From positions 25,888-89,887 of the forward strand of contig JASBZK010000003.1 in NCBI GenBank assembly GCA_029983505.1: DNA of 64,000 bases. Reading direction: 5' to 3'. Below the pieces are notes generated by a model, which did no database searches, was not told where the DNA came from, and saw only the letters and a program-made list of their open reading frames with translations. Below, piece after piece: positions 26,182-35,508 of the stretch (position 1 is its first letter; every line of letters starts with the position of its first letter). The translations under genes and the position numbers were made by a program. The stretch is from Porphyromonas sp. GTDB lineage: Bacteria > Bacteroidota > Bacteroidia > Bacteroidales > Porphyromonadaceae.

Positions 26182-26225
26182 GTCCTTAAAACATACGGGC
26201 AGAAAAAAGTTTTTTGGTACGTATC
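26146..26225. repeat. Four-box 23-bp-pitch intergenic element, copy D
   Basis: Boxes begin at 26146, 26169, 26192 and 26215 with orientations + - + -. Both + - pairs have self-complementary spacers (AAGTAAAATCTT and AAAAAAGTTTTT), so two hairpins form. It shares the 457-bp gap 25830-26286 with the thi leader and riboswitch. Confidence 0.88.
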
Positions 26226-26286
26226 TCCTTTATCTTCTGCCCGCGGTCTCTCCTGTGGCGTCTTCGGGACGGGATGCCCCGCGTAG

Positions 26287-27387
26287 TCAGACGTTGAAGC
26301 GGAAGTGCATAATGTCGCCGTCTTGGACGATGTAGTCTTTGCCTTCCACGTTGAGCTTACCCGCCTCTTTCACGGCAAGCTCTGAGCCGTACTTGATATA
26401 GTCGTCGTATTTGATGACTTCGGCTCGGATGAAGCCTTTCTCGAAGTCGGTGTGGATGACGCCGGCGCATTTGGGTGCTTTGCTGCCTTTCTTGTACGTC
26501 CAAGCCCGAACTTCCATAGGTCCTGCGGTAAAGAACGTTTCGAGATTGAGGAGCCGGTAGGCGTGACGAATGAGCCGGTCGACACCACTCTCTTCGAGTC
26601 CCAAGGCTTCGAGGAACTCTTTCCGCTCCTCAAAAGTGTCAAGTTCCGCGATGTCGGCTTCCGCCTGGGCAGCAAGTACGAGGACTTCGGCATTTTCGTC
26701 CTTAACCGCTTCTCGGACGGTCTCCACGTGCTTATTGCCGGAGAGTACGGAGGCTTCGTCCACGTTGCAGACGTAGAGTACGGGCTTCGTGGTGAGGAGG
26801 AAGAGGTCGCGGGAGAGGCTCTCTTCTTCGTCGCTCTCGAAGGGGACGGTGCGTGCGCTTTTGCCCTGAATGAGCGCGTCGTGGTACCGCTCGAGGAGCC
26901 CGTAGAGTATCTTGGCTTCTTTTTCTCCACCTTTGGCCTGGCGCTCCACTTTCTTCATACGCGCTTCGACGGTCTCGAGGTCTTTGAGCTGAAGCTCCGT
27001 GTCGATGACTTCTTTGTCCCTGACCGGGTCAATGGAGCCGTCCACGTGGGTCACGTTGGGGTCGTCGAAGCATCGGAGGACGTGAATGATGGCATCTGTC
27101 TCGCGGATGTTCGCGAGGAACTTATTGCCCAAGCCTTCGCCCTTGGATGCGCCTTTCACGAGACCGGCGATGTCGACGATTTCGACCGTCGTGGGGACAA
27201 TCTTCTCGGGGTGGACGAGCTCGGCGAGCTCACCGAGCCTTTTGTCGGGGACGGAGATTACGCCGAGGTTGGGCTCGATGGTCGCGAAGGGGAAGTTTGC
27301 GGCGTAGGCCTTGGCGTTAGAGAGGGAGTTGAAAAGCGTGGACTTGCCTACATTGGGCAGTCCCACGATACCGCATTGGAGAGACAT
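26287..27387 (-). CDS. ychF: Redox-regulated ATPase YchF
   Basis: An OBG-family P-loop ATPase that binds ribosomes. G1 is GLPNVGKSTLFN at residues 8-19, a coiled-coil insertion is at about 130-200, and a C-terminal TGS domain ends in YIVQDGDIMHFRFNV. Full length at 366 aa. It starts 21 bp after lon, so the two form one transcription unit that ends at the terminator at 26138-26181. Confidence 0.96.
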   Translation of the reverse strand: MSLQCGIVGLPNVGKSTLFNSLSNAKAYAANFPFATIEPNLGVISVPDKRLGELAELVHPEKIVPTTVEIVDIAGLVKGASKGEGLGNKFLANIRETDAIIHVLRCFDDPNVTHVDGSIDPVRDKEVIDTELQLKDLETVEARMKKVERQAKGGEKEAKILYGLLERYHDALIQGKSARTVPFESDEEESLSRDLFLLTTKPVLYVCNVDEASVLSGNKHVETVREAVKDENAEVLVLAAQAEADIAELDTFEERKEFLEALGLEESGVDRLIRHAYRLLNLETFFTAGPMEVRAWTYKKGSKAPKCAGVIHTDFEKGFIRAEVIKYDDYIKYGSELAVKEAGKLNVEGKDYIVQDGDIMHFRFNV

Positions 27388-27408
27388 ATCGTTTGATTAT
27401 TGCTGTTT

Positions 27409-29919
27409 TTAGGCGTTAGGGGTTTGGGCGGACTTCTGAGCTTCTTTGATGCGCGCCATAAGGTCGATCGGGTGTGAGACCGTCTCGTCACTGAGGGCGT
27501 AATCGATGACTTCTTTGATGTCGGACACGTAGATGAAGTCGAGCCCTTCGAGGTAGACGGGCTTGATCTCCTTGATGTCCCGCTCGTTTTCCTTACAGAG
27601 GATAATCGTCGTGATGCCGGCACGCTTGGCGGCGAGGATCTTCTCCCGGATGCCGCCCACGGGAAGCACTTTGCCCCGAAGCGTTATCTCTCCCGTCATC
27701 GCGATATTGGGCTTCACTTTGCGCTGCGTGAAAGTGCTGACAAGTGAGGTGACGATGGTGATGCCGGCGCTGGGTCCGTCCTTGGGGATGGCACCCTCCG
27801 GGACGTGGATGTGGACGTTCCAGTAGTCGAAAATCTCCGTGGGTATGTCGTAGAGGTGTGCGTGGCTCTTGAGGTACTCGAGAGCAAGTACGGCAGACTC
27901 TTTCATGACGTCTCCGAGATTGCCGGTGATGCTCATCTTACCGGACTTGGAGGGAGACGGGGCACTCTCGACGAGCAGGATCTCGCCTCCGACGCTCGTC
28001 CACGCCAAGCCGGTGACGACGCCCGCGTACTTATTGCCGTCGTAGCGGTCACGGATGTACTTTTTCTGCCCGAGGTAATGCTCGAGGTCCGTCTTACCGA
28101 CCTTGATGGGGAAATAGTCCTCTACGTTTTCTTTCTCCATAGCGGCATCTTTGACCGCCTTTCTGATAATCTCATTGATGCGCTTGTCGAGCTCACGCAC
28201 GCCGCTCTCACGGGTGTAAAACTCGATGATCTCGTCTATCGTCGGCTTCGCGATCTTAATGGCGTTCGGCTTGAGACCCACCTGCTTGAGCGCTTTGGGC
28301 AAAAGATGGCGGGAGGCTATCTCTGTCTTTTCCTCCTGGATGTACCCCGTCACTTCGATCATCTCCATACGGTCACGGAGGGCGTCTGGTATCTCTCCGG
28401 CGTTATTGGCGGTGGCTATAAAGAGCGTCTGCGACAGGTCGTAGTCGAGGTCGAGGTAGTTGTCGTGGAATGTGTTGTTCTGCTCGGGGTCAAGGACTTC
28501 GAGGAGTGCGGAGGAGGGGTCGCCTTTGTAGTCGGAGCCGAGTTTGTCGACTTCGTCGAGGACGAAGACGGGGTTGGAGCTTGCGGCTTTGAGGAATCCT
28601 TTGATGAGGCGACCGGGCATAGCTCCGATGTAGGTACGGCGGTGTCCTCTGATCTCGGCTTCGTCGTGGAGTCCGCCGAGAGAGATGCGCACGTACTTGC
28701 GCCCCAAGGCCTCTGCTATGCTTCTCCCGAGCGAGGTCTTACCCACGCCCGGAGGGCCGTAGAGGCAGAGTATGGGCGCGTGCATATTCCCTTTGAGCTT
28801 GAGGATGGAGAGGTGTTCGAGGATGCGCTCTTTGACCTTCTCGAGTCCGAAGTGGTCTTTGTCCAAGACGGCTTTTGCTCTATTGATATCGAAAGAATCC
28901 TCCGTGTACTCGTTCCAAGGCAGATCCAAGAGTGTCTCGAGGTACTGGATCTGTATGGAGTAGTCGGGGCTCTGGGAGGGCATACGCTGGAGTTTCTTGA
29001 CCTCTTTCTCAAAGCTGTCCTGTACTTCGGCGCTCCATTTCTTCTTTGAGGCGCGTTCGAGGAGCTCTGCGGAGTCGTCGTCAGCGGAGTCGTTGATTTC
29101 TTTCTTAATCATCCGCATCTGTTGCTGCAGGAAGTACTCTTTCTGCTGCTTGTCCATCTCGTAGTGGGTCCTCTCGAGGATGTCTTTGCGGAGCTCTTCT
29201 TGGCGCTTGATTTTATTGAGCAGCTTATGGACTTGGAATCCTCTCTGCTTGTAGTTCGTGTTGAGCAAAAGTCCGAGCTTGTCTTCCACCGTGTCGGGGA
29301 AATTGTTGGAGGCGAAGTTCACGATCGTCTCCGTGCTCTTCAGGGACTGAAGCGATTCAATGAAGGGCGTCGGTGCATCTCCGCGCATTCGGAGGATCTC
29401 CACCATAGTCTCAAGGATGGAGGAGCCGAGCTCACGGTACTCTTCGTCGCTTTTGCGTGGTTTGGTTTCGGGGACTTCCTCGAAATACGCCCGCATAAAG
29501 GGGTCGTGCTGTGTGAAGCGTCCGAGTTTGATGAGCCGTTTGCCTTGGAGAATGATTGTGGTGAGCTCGTCATCGATCTGCATAATGCGGACGACTTCGG
29601 CCACCGTACCCGTTTCCACGAGATCTTTTGAGACGGGGTCTTCGACATCGGCATCTTTTTGGGCCACCACGAGGACGTGCTTATTTGGGGCATCCTCTAT
29701 GTAGGAAAGGAGGCGGTGTGTCTTTTCTCTTCCGATGAGGACAGGGATTGCCACTCTCGGGAAGAGTACATTGTCCCTAAGAGCGAGGATGGGGAGTGTC
29801 TTAGGGAGCGTGCTGAAATTTATCAGCCCGCTCATAATCCCCTCGTCGTCCGGTAAGATCATGGGAAGCCGCTTGCGGAGCAAATTATCGTTGTCGGGGA
29901 AATCTATTTCGTCGTCCAT
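27409..29919 (-). CDS. lon: ATP-dependent protease Lon
   Basis: A cytosolic AAA+ serine protease that degrades damaged and regulatory proteins. I place the start at ATG 29919 (MDDEIDFPDNDN), giving 836 aa; the frame stays open upstream to 30159 but that extension is not Lon-like and would contain the promoter. The N-terminal substrate domain, Walker A GPPGVGKTS, Walker B VFVLDEVDK and the Ser-Lys proteolytic motif KDGPSAGIT are all seen. A putative promoter is at 30046-30053. Confidence 0.95.
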   Translation of the reverse strand: MDDEIDFPDNDNLLRKRLPMILPDDEGIMSGLINFSTLPKTLPILALRDNVLFPRVAIPVLIGREKTHRLLSYIEDAPNKHVLVVAQKDADVEDPVSKDLVETGTVAEVVRIMQIDDELTTIILQGKRLIKLGRFTQHDPFMRAYFEEVPETKPRKSDEEYRELGSSILETMVEILRMRGDAPTPFIESLQSLKSTETIVNFASNNFPDTVEDKLGLLLNTNYKQRGFQVHKLLNKIKRQEELRKDILERTHYEMDKQQKEYFLQQQMRMIKKEINDSADDDSAELLERASKKKWSAEVQDSFEKEVKKLQRMPSQSPDYSIQIQYLETLLDLPWNEYTEDSFDINRAKAVLDKDHFGLEKVKERILEHLSILKLKGNMHAPILCLYGPPGVGKTSLGRSIAEALGRKYVRISLGGLHDEAEIRGHRRTYIGAMPGRLIKGFLKAASSNPVFVLDEVDKLGSDYKGDPSSALLEVLDPEQNNTFHDNYLDLDYDLSQTLFIATANNAGEIPDALRDRMEMIEVTGYIQEEKTEIASRHLLPKALKQVGLKPNAIKIAKPTIDEIIEFYTRESGVRELDKRINEIIRKAVKDAAMEKENVEDYFPIKVGKTDLEHYLGQKKYIRDRYDGNKYAGVVTGLAWTSVGGEILLVESAPSPSKSGKMSITGNLGDVMKESAVLALEYLKSHAHLYDIPTEIFDYWNVHIHVPEGAIPKDGPSAGITIVTSLVSTFTQRKVKPNIAMTGEITLRGKVLPVGGIREKILAAKRAGITTIILCKENERDIKEIKPVYLEGLDFIYVSDIKEVIDYALSDETVSHPIDLMARIKEAQKSAQTPNA

Positions 29920-30045
29920 GTATATATCGTTTTTAGTGCGGGAGCTGAATCCTAAAACGCACAAGTTGAAGTTCAATCCGATTATCTGAGGTCTTTTGTG
30001 CAGTACCTCCATCTGGATAGAGCAAAAGATGTGCCATATCGACTG

Positions 30046-30053
30046 CAAAGGTA
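30046..30053 (-). promoter_or_regulatory. Putative -7 box for lon-ychF
   Basis: Minus strand TACCTTTG followed by C, 127 bp before the chosen lon start. No good -33 match. Confidence 0.5.
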
Positions 30054-30187
30054 CCGCTTTTCGGTTAGAAGTCGGAGGGCGGCAGCAAAACGGCGCTTCG
30101 GCAGCGTATACAGATGGGGCCCGGAAAAGTGCGGTTTCTTTGGCTCCGATCGCGTACACTAAGGTGACTTGGACAAAGGAAAAAGGA

Positions 30188-30267
30188 GATACGGACCAAG
30201 AAAGACACGAGACCCGTACCGAGACGGAAACGAGATACAGACCTATCCGAAGGCAAGATACGTACCA
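30188..30267. repeat. Four-box 23-bp-pitch intergenic element, copy E (all forward)
   Basis: Boxes begin at 30188 (GATACGGACC), 30211 (GACCCGTACC), 30234 (GATACAGACC) and 30257 (GATACGTACC), all in the same orientation and exactly 23 bp apart. With no opposed pair it cannot fold like the others. It lies in the 507-bp divergent gap 29920-30426 between lon and the receptor gene. That gap also holds the lon -7 box and a hairpin at 30337-30372. Confidence 0.88.
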
Positions 30268-30336
30268 AAATAGAGGTGTCTATTTGTATATATTTTAGTA
30301 ATGGGTTAAACCTTTTCCGGGATTGGGTGTCAAAAG

Positions 30337-30372
30337 AAAGGTTTCAAGCTCTATGGATAGAGGTTGACCTTT
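30337..30372 (+). promoter_or_regulatory. Leader hairpin upstream of the outer-membrane receptor gene
   Basis: AAAGG (30337-30341) pairs with CCTTT (30368-30372), TCAA with TTGA, and CTCTAT (30349-30354) with ATAGAG (30357-30362), giving a bulged hairpin of 15 bp about 55 bp before the start codon. It may influence expression of the receptor; no T run follows, so it is not an obvious terminator. Confidence 0.45.
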
Positions 30373-30426
30373 AGACGACCGGTCGAAAAGAAGAAAAGTA
30401 TTCGGGCAATTTTACCAGAACAAAGC

Positions 30427-33171
30427 ATGATGCACTATCGAAGTTTATTTTACAAAAGTTTAATCGGGGCGCTCCTTTTTATCTCAAGCACCATCGGGAT
30501 TCAAGCACAAACCAACTCCGGTTCCCTGACCGGCCGGGTCTATGACGAACAGCAAAAGGAGTGGATGATCGCCGCCGGCATCAAGCTCCTTCAGCCCAAA
30601 GACTCTGTCCTCGTCAAAGGCGCACTCTCCGACACGAACGGCCGCTTCAAGATCTCGGCAGTCAAGCCAGGGACTTACTTGCTCCAAGTCTCTTATGTGG
30701 GGTATGCAGATTATTTCACGAAAGTGACCGTCGGCAGCGAGACCAAAAATTTGGGAACCATTACCCTCAGCCCGTCTGCCACCGCACTCAAAGAGGTGCA
30801 GGTCGTGGGTCAGGCGACGCCCGTGGTGATGAAGACGGATACGGTGCAGTTTAATGCCGATGCGTTTCGCACCAAGCAAAACGCCAATGTCGAGGACTTG
30901 CTCCGCAAAATACCCGGTATGGAGATAGATGACGACGGCAACATCACTTACAACGGCGAATCAATCGAAAGGATAGAACTCGACGGAAGGGACTTCTTTT
31001 CGAGCAACCCCACGATGGCTACCCGAAATCTGCCCTCTAATATGATTAAGAACGTCCAAGTGGTGGACAAAAAGTCGGACCAGTCCCGACTGACGGGCGT
31101 GGACGACGGCGAGAGGGTGAAAGTCCTTAACCTAAACGTGAAGGAAGACAAGAAAAAGGGCGTTTTGGCCAACCTCACCGCCGGCTACGGCACTCAGAAG
31201 CGGTACAACACCCAAGCCAATGTCAATTACTTCAATGGGGATGCAAGGTACACGCTCCTCGGTAACCTCAATAACATCGACGGAGTCAGACGGGGACGCG
31301 GAGACCGGACGACGCGGTCGCTGGGCTTCAACTATGACAATAAGTTTGGAGACAAAGTGCAGATGACGGCTGAGGCCGAATACCACGACAATGACGCTTC
31401 TACCATCGGGTCGAGAAATACCCAGAACTTCCTCGGAGACCAAAGCTCGACTTACGAAAACCAGAGCTACAACAACTTTTCCAACGACAAGTCCGCCGAA
31501 GCAATGACCCGTATCGAGTGGAACCCCTCGGAGCGCACCAGCATCATAGCCGAGCCCTCTTTTGACTGGCGGAGGACGACGTCGAATAATCAGGATGAGT
31601 TCACCACTACAAATGATGCGGGAGAGATCATCAACAGAGGCAATAGCCTCCAATCCGGGCAGACAGACGACATAGGCGCAGATATGGAACTGCACTTCAG
31701 ACACACATTTAATGACCTTGGGCGAAATATATACGTGCGTGCAGCGGGAAACTATGGGAAAAGCAACGGTTTCGGTATCAAAAACTCGCTGACGGACTTC
31801 CTCTCGAAGGGGACAAAAGAAGTCATAGACCAGCGCACCACCACCGATGACTCGGACTGGGGCTACGGCGTGCGTGCCTCTTATCTCGAGCCTTTTAATA
31901 AGACGTGGGCGCTCCAACTTAATTACCGCCTCGATGCCCAGAATAGGTACAACAACCAACTGGCGTACAATAAAGACGCCTCGGGGGCATACACCCTTCT
32001 CGACACCGATTACTCAAGGGCCTCCACGAACGAGAATATGGTACACCGCTTCGGCTTCCAAGTGAGGTATTCTTTTTGGAAGAAGAGTAATATATACGCC
32101 GGCTTCGAGGCTTCGCCCACCACGACCCATACGACGACGAGCAACGGCATCGAGACGACGTTCGATAAGTCCCGGATAGTCTGGAACTACGCCCCCACGT
32201 TCACGGTAGACATCCGACCCACCGACACGCTGAGGGTGATGGTGCGCTACAACGGCCGGACTACGCAGCCCTCTATGATGCAGCTCAATAACGTCCCGAT
32301 CATCAATTCACCCCTCTCCACCTCCGTGGGTAATCCCGACCTCCTTCCCTCCTTCTCCCACAGTCTTCGCGCGAATATCCAATTTAACCGCCGGACTCAG
32401 AGACAGAGCTTCGGTCTCTTCGGTAGCGCAAGTTTCACAAACGATGCCGTCATCTCGAAGAGGACCATCGACAAGGCGACCGGGGCAAGCGTAAACACTT
32501 ACGAGAACGTAGACGGACTGAGAAACCTGTGGTTCGGCTTCAGTGTCAATACCCCTATCGGAGGGGCGAAGAGTAAGTGGACAAGTTTCACGTTCGGTAA
32601 CCTCTCCTATAATCGCAGTAAGGCGTACGTCAATGACGCGCTCAATACCGCCGATACTTTCCGCCCCCGCCTCGCCCAACGCTTTACTTGGAGCGGAGAC
32701 AACCTCCAAGTTACTACGGGGGGCTTCCTTGCGGTGCAGAGTGCCAAAAACTCCATCTCTACGGAGCTGGACCGCACGACCTATGACTACAACATCTTTA
32801 ACGAACTCGTCTGGACGCTTCCTTTGGATCTCTCCCTTACTTCGCGTCTCTCGTATCAAGACGCCGCGGGCTATAACGACGCCTTTAACCGCCGACTGTG
32901 GCTCTGGGACGCCTCTCTGTCGTGGGCTTTCCTCAGCGATAAGAGCGCTTCCCTCGAGCTTAGTGCCTACGACCTTCTCCGTCAGAGAACCACGTATACG
33001 CGTACCATCTCTGCCAATAGCATCGTGGACCAAAACGTGAACGGCATTACGAGCTATTTTATGCTCACTTTTACCTACCGCTTCAATAATTTCGGCGGTG
33101 GTGCCCCGCAGTCCGAGTCCGGACGTAGAGGTCCCGGTGGGTACGGAGGTCGTCGTCCTTCAAGATTCTAA
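30427..33171 (+). CDS. TonB-dependent receptor-like outer-membrane protein
   Basis: A 914-aa exported protein. I chose the ATG at 30427 because it gives a clean signal peptide ending IGIQAQ. Next comes a carboxypeptidase-regulatory-like domain (SLTGRVYDEQQKEW to VSYVGYADYF, residues 32-105), then a plug-like domain (DLLRKIPGMEIDDDGNITYN) and a C-terminal beta-barrel of the Bacteroidetes outer-membrane beta-barrel type. It ends in a Gly/Arg-rich tail (GYGGRRPSRF). No SusD-like partner, TonB box or regulator is adjacent, so the cargo is unknown. Confidence 0.9.
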   Translation: MMHYRSLFYKSLIGALLFISSTIGIQAQTNSGSLTGRVYDEQQKEWMIAAGIKLLQPKDSVLVKGALSDTNGRFKISAVKPGTYLLQVSYVGYADYFTKVTVGSETKNLGTITLSPSATALKEVQVVGQATPVVMKTDTVQFNADAFRTKQNANVEDLLRKIPGMEIDDDGNITYNGESIERIELDGRDFFSSNPTMATRNLPSNMIKNVQVVDKKSDQSRLTGVDDGERVKVLNLNVKEDKKKGVLANLTAGYGTQKRYNTQANVNYFNGDARYTLLGNLNNIDGVRRGRGDRTTRSLGFNYDNKFGDKVQMTAEAEYHDNDASTIGSRNTQNFLGDQSSTYENQSYNNFSNDKSAEAMTRIEWNPSERTSIIAEPSFDWRRTTSNNQDEFTTTNDAGEIINRGNSLQSGQTDDIGADMELHFRHTFNDLGRNIYVRAAGNYGKSNGFGIKNSLTDFLSKGTKEVIDQRTTTDDSDWGYGVRASYLEPFNKTWALQLNYRLDAQNRYNNQLAYNKDASGAYTLLDTDYSRASTNENMVHRFGFQVRYSFWKKSNIYAGFEASPTTTHTTTSNGIETTFDKSRIVWNYAPTFTVDIRPTDTLRVMVRYNGRTTQPSMMQLNNVPIINSPLSTSVGNPDLLPSFSHSLRANIQFNRRTQRQSFGLFGSASFTNDAVISKRTIDKATGASVNTYENVDGLRNLWFGFSVNTPIGGAKSKWTSFTFGNLSYNRSKAYVNDALNTADTFRPRLAQRFTWSGDNLQVTTGGFLAVQSAKNSISTELDRTTYDYNIFNELVWTLPLDLSLTSRLSYQDAAGYNDAFNRRLWLWDASLSWAFLSDKSASLELSAYDLLRQRTTYTRTISANSIVDQNVNGITSYFMLTFTYRFNNFGGGAPQSESGRRGPGGYGGRRPSRF

Positions 33172-33194
33172 GGGCGATTCCTATTGATTCAAAA

Positions 33195-33236
33195 AGAGCC
33201 GAAGTCCTGCAAGTGCAAGACTTCGGCTTTGATTTT
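33195..33236. terminator. Intrinsic terminator between the receptor gene and fbaA
   Basis: AGCCGAAGTC (33197-33206) pairs with GACTTCGGCT (33219-33228) around a 12-nt loop, flanked by A- and T-rich runs on either side. It serves the convergent genes on both strands. Confidence 0.8.
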
Positions 33237-33259
33237 ATCGAAACGTTTCGGGAAGCAGC

Positions 33260-34255
33260 TTAGAGCTTATTGTCTGACCCGAGGACGTTCTTGATCTTAT
33301 GTGCGTAGAGGTCTCTCATGTGGTCGCGAGCCGGTCCGAGGTACTTGCGGGGGTCAAACTCGGCGGGCTTGTCGTGGAAGACTTTGCGGATAGCCGCAGT
33401 CATCGCGAGACGGCTGTCGGAGTCGATGTTGATCTTGCATACCGCCGACTTAGCGGCTTTGCGCAACCATTCTTCGGGAATACCGATGGCATCCTTGAGG
33501 GCGCCGCCATAGGTGTTGATGGTTTCGACGTCTTCCTGGGGTACGGAAGAGGAGCCGTGGAGGACGATGGGGAAGCCGGGGAGCTTCTTTTCCACTTCTT
33601 CGAGGATGTCGAAACGGAGCATCGGGGGTACGAGGTGACCTTCGGCGTCGCGGGTACACTGCTCGGGAGTGAACTTATTGGCGCCGTGAGAAGTGCCGAT
33701 GGAGATGGCGAGTGAGTCTACGCCGGTCTTGGAGACGAAGTCGATGACTTCTTCCGGACGGGTGTAGGTGTGGTGCTCAGCGCTGACTTCGTCTTCCACG
33801 CCTGCGAGGACGCCGAGCTCACCTTCCACGGTAACGTCATACTGATGAGCGTAGTCCACGACTTTCTTGGTGAGTGCCACGTTTTCGTCGTAGGGGAGGT
33901 GGGAGCCGTCGATCATCACGCTGGAGAAGCCCATCTCGATACAGCTCTGGACGAGCTCGAAAGAGTCGCCGTGGTCGAGGTGAAGCACAATCTGGGGCTT
34001 TTCGAGACCGAGTTCTTTTGCATAAGCCACTGCACCCTCAGCCATATAGCGAAGCAGGGTCTGGTTGGCATAGCTCCTCGCGCCTTTGGATACTTGGAGG
34101 ATGACAGGAGATTTGGTTTCAGCTACGGCTTGGATGATTGCCTGGAGCTGTTCCATATTATTGAAGTTAAAGGCCGGGATTGCGTAACCTCCGTCCACGG
34201 CTTTCTTGAACATCTCTCTGGTGTTGACCAGTCCGAGATCTTTATAGTTTACCAT
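33260..34255 (-). CDS. fbaA: Class II fructose-1,6-bisphosphate aldolase
   Basis: A zinc-dependent aldolase of glycolysis and gluconeogenesis. The start is ATG 34255 (MVNYKDLGLVNTREMFKKA), giving 331 aa; the frame is open further upstream but without similarity. Zinc-binding HLDHGDS (about residue 88), GELGVLAGVEDEV and the conserved SIGTSHGANKF and LHGSSSVP segments are present. A -7 box lies at 34364-34371. It is transcribed alone and ends at the terminator at 33195-33236. Confidence 0.95.
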   Translation of the reverse strand: MVNYKDLGLVNTREMFKKAVDGGYAIPAFNFNNMEQLQAIIQAVAETKSPVILQVSKGARSYANQTLLRYMAEGAVAYAKELGLEKPQIVLHLDHGDSFELVQSCIEMGFSSVMIDGSHLPYDENVALTKKVVDYAHQYDVTVEGELGVLAGVEDEVSAEHHTYTRPEEVIDFVSKTGVDSLAISIGTSHGANKFTPEQCTRDAEGHLVPPMLRFDILEEVEKKLPGFPIVLHGSSSVPQEDVETINTYGGALKDAIGIPEEWLRKAAKSAVCKINIDSDSRLAMTAAIRKVFHDKPAEFDPRKYLGPARDHMRDLYAHKIKNVLGSDNKL

Positions 34256-34363
34256 AATCAATCTGTGTTTTATTGTTATATTTTTAATGGAAAATCGGTT
34301 CTCACGTATCTTCAGAACAATCGAAACGGCGCGCAAGTTGCGGCACATTACGCTTTCCGAGTA

Positions 34364-34371
34364 CAAATATA
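34364..34371 (-). promoter_or_regulatory. Putative -7 box for fbaA
   Basis: Minus strand TATATTTG, an exact TAnnTTTG match, 109 bp before the fbaA start; no -33 TTTG at the right distance. Confidence 0.55.
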
Positions 34372-34437
34372 CCACAATATAACCAGTAGTTTGAACAATA
34401 TTTCGCCGGACTGTTCCGCGGATGGCGTTTTGAATCA

Positions 34438-34517
34438 GATACGGTACAGGAAGAACTTCTCGGTAGGACATAGGCTACGGCGAGATACAGACCGAAAATT
34501 TCTTTTTGGTCTGACTG
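34438..34517. repeat. Four-box 23-bp-pitch intergenic element, copy F
   Basis: Boxes begin at 34438, 34461 (the most decayed, GGTAGGACAT), 34484 and 34507 with orientations + - + -. Spacers of both + - pairs are self-complementary (GGAAGAACTTCT and AAAATTTCTTTT). It occupies the 385-bp gap 34256-34640 with the fbaA -7 box and the tRNA-Phe terminator. Confidence 0.8.
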
Positions 34518-34585
34518 AAACGAGCGCGACCTTTTGGTCTTGTGTCTCGGGGTTGTTGGTCGGGTTTTTGGGAAAAGAATAAAGT

Positions 34586-34627
34586 GAAGCCCCGCATCTT
34601 ATAAATTGTATAAGAACACGGGGCTTC
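34586..34627 (-). terminator. Intrinsic terminator of tRNA-Phe
   Basis: GAAGCCCCG (34586-34594) pairs with CGGGGCTTC (34619-34627), with an inner stem CTTATA/TATAAG (34598-34614). On the minus strand it follows tRNA-Phe and is trailed by a T-rich stretch. Confidence 0.8.
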
Positions 34628-34640
34628 GGGGGGAGGGAAG

Positions 34641-34712
<72 letters not shown>

Positions 34713-34786
34713 AAGATTAACCTCTTTATTTTACGAGGAGCAACGCCGTCCGGACTTTGTGTCGTTTCTGTTTCGGAATTGCTCTA

Positions 34787-34817
34787 CAAAGGTACCAAAA
34801 CTTTTTATGTTACCAAA
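34787..34817 (-). promoter_or_regulatory. Bacteroidetes-type promoter for tRNA-Phe
   Basis: On the minus strand a -33 TTTG (34817-34814) and a -7 TACCTTTG (34794-34787) are separated by 19 bp, a near-perfect consensus. It sits between nadD and tRNA-Phe. Confidence 0.82.
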
Positions 34818-34875
34818 TCTTTGAGCGGATGTTTGCGAAAAATATTTCCTTGGAGGTTCGGAAGTGTCCGATTCC

Positions 34876-35508
34876 TTACTTCGTTTTGACACCGGAAGTC
34901 CCTTCCGTGAGTAGATCTCTTAACTTCCGATACAGGGGGTGAGAAGCAGGGAGGGTGAGGAAGTAGGGGAGATCGCAGCCTCTTGCGATCATTTCCCGAA
35001 TTTCCGTGGACGAGATTTCAAAAGTCGGTACGTCCTCAAGAATTTGGATGTTTTCTCGTCCTCTGAATCCCGCGGGGATCTCGTAGCCGGGGCGTGGGTA
35101 GATAAGAAAGGACTGCTTCTCCATAAGCTCTTCCCCTCTGTACCATTGGGGTAAGTCAATCAGGCTGTCCATCCCTGCAAGTAAAGTAAACCGGTGGTCG
35201 GGGTATTTTGCCCTAAGGAAACGGAGCGTATTGTACGTATAATTAGGCTCCGGCAGCCCAAACTCATCCGTGCTGAGTCTCAGCTTGGGGTGGAGCTTCA
35301 GTACCTCAGCGACCCACTCCGCACGGAACGATTCGGGAAGAAGGTCTCTGGGGTTTTTGAAGGGATTAGACGGCGTGAGGAGAAACCACAGCTCGTCCGC
35401 CTCCACTGTTTCCACGATGTAATTCGCAAGGCAGAGGTGACCGATATGGAGGGGACTGAAGGAGCCGGGGTAGAGGATGACTTGTTTCAAACGTTTAGTC
35501 GAGCTCAA
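34876..35508 (-). CDS. nadD: Nicotinate-nucleotide adenylyltransferase
   Basis: Adenylates nicotinate mononucleotide in NAD synthesis. The nucleotidyltransferase motif PGSFSPLHIGHL (residues 14-25) and the C-terminal SSTEIREMI are present; 210 aa is normal. It overlaps gmk by 14 bp and is the last protein gene of the secA-yicC-gmk-nadD cluster. Confidence 0.94.
   Translation of the reverse strand: MSSTKRLKQVILYPGSFSPLHIGHLCLANYIVETVEADELWFLLTPSNPFKNPRDLLPESFRAEWVAEVLKLHPKLRLSTDEFGLPEPNYTYNTLRFLRAKYPDHRFTLLAGMDSLIDLPQWYRGEELMEKQSFLIYPRPGYEIPAGFRGRENIQILEDVPTFEISSTEIREMIARGCDLPYFLTLPASHPLYRKLRDLLTEGTSGVKTK

Noticed and set aside
27805..29049. 414-codon open frame on the plus strand
   Set aside because: Antisense to lon, with no homology and no start signals.
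29920..30159. N-terminal extension of lon by 80 residues
   Set aside because: It has no Lon similarity and contains the putative promoter; the ATG at 29919 matches Lon N-termini.
30188..30267. Element E considered as a small CRISPR array
   Set aside because: The repeats are only about 11 bp and imperfect, spacers are 12 bp, box direction varies in sister copies, and no cas gene is in the window.
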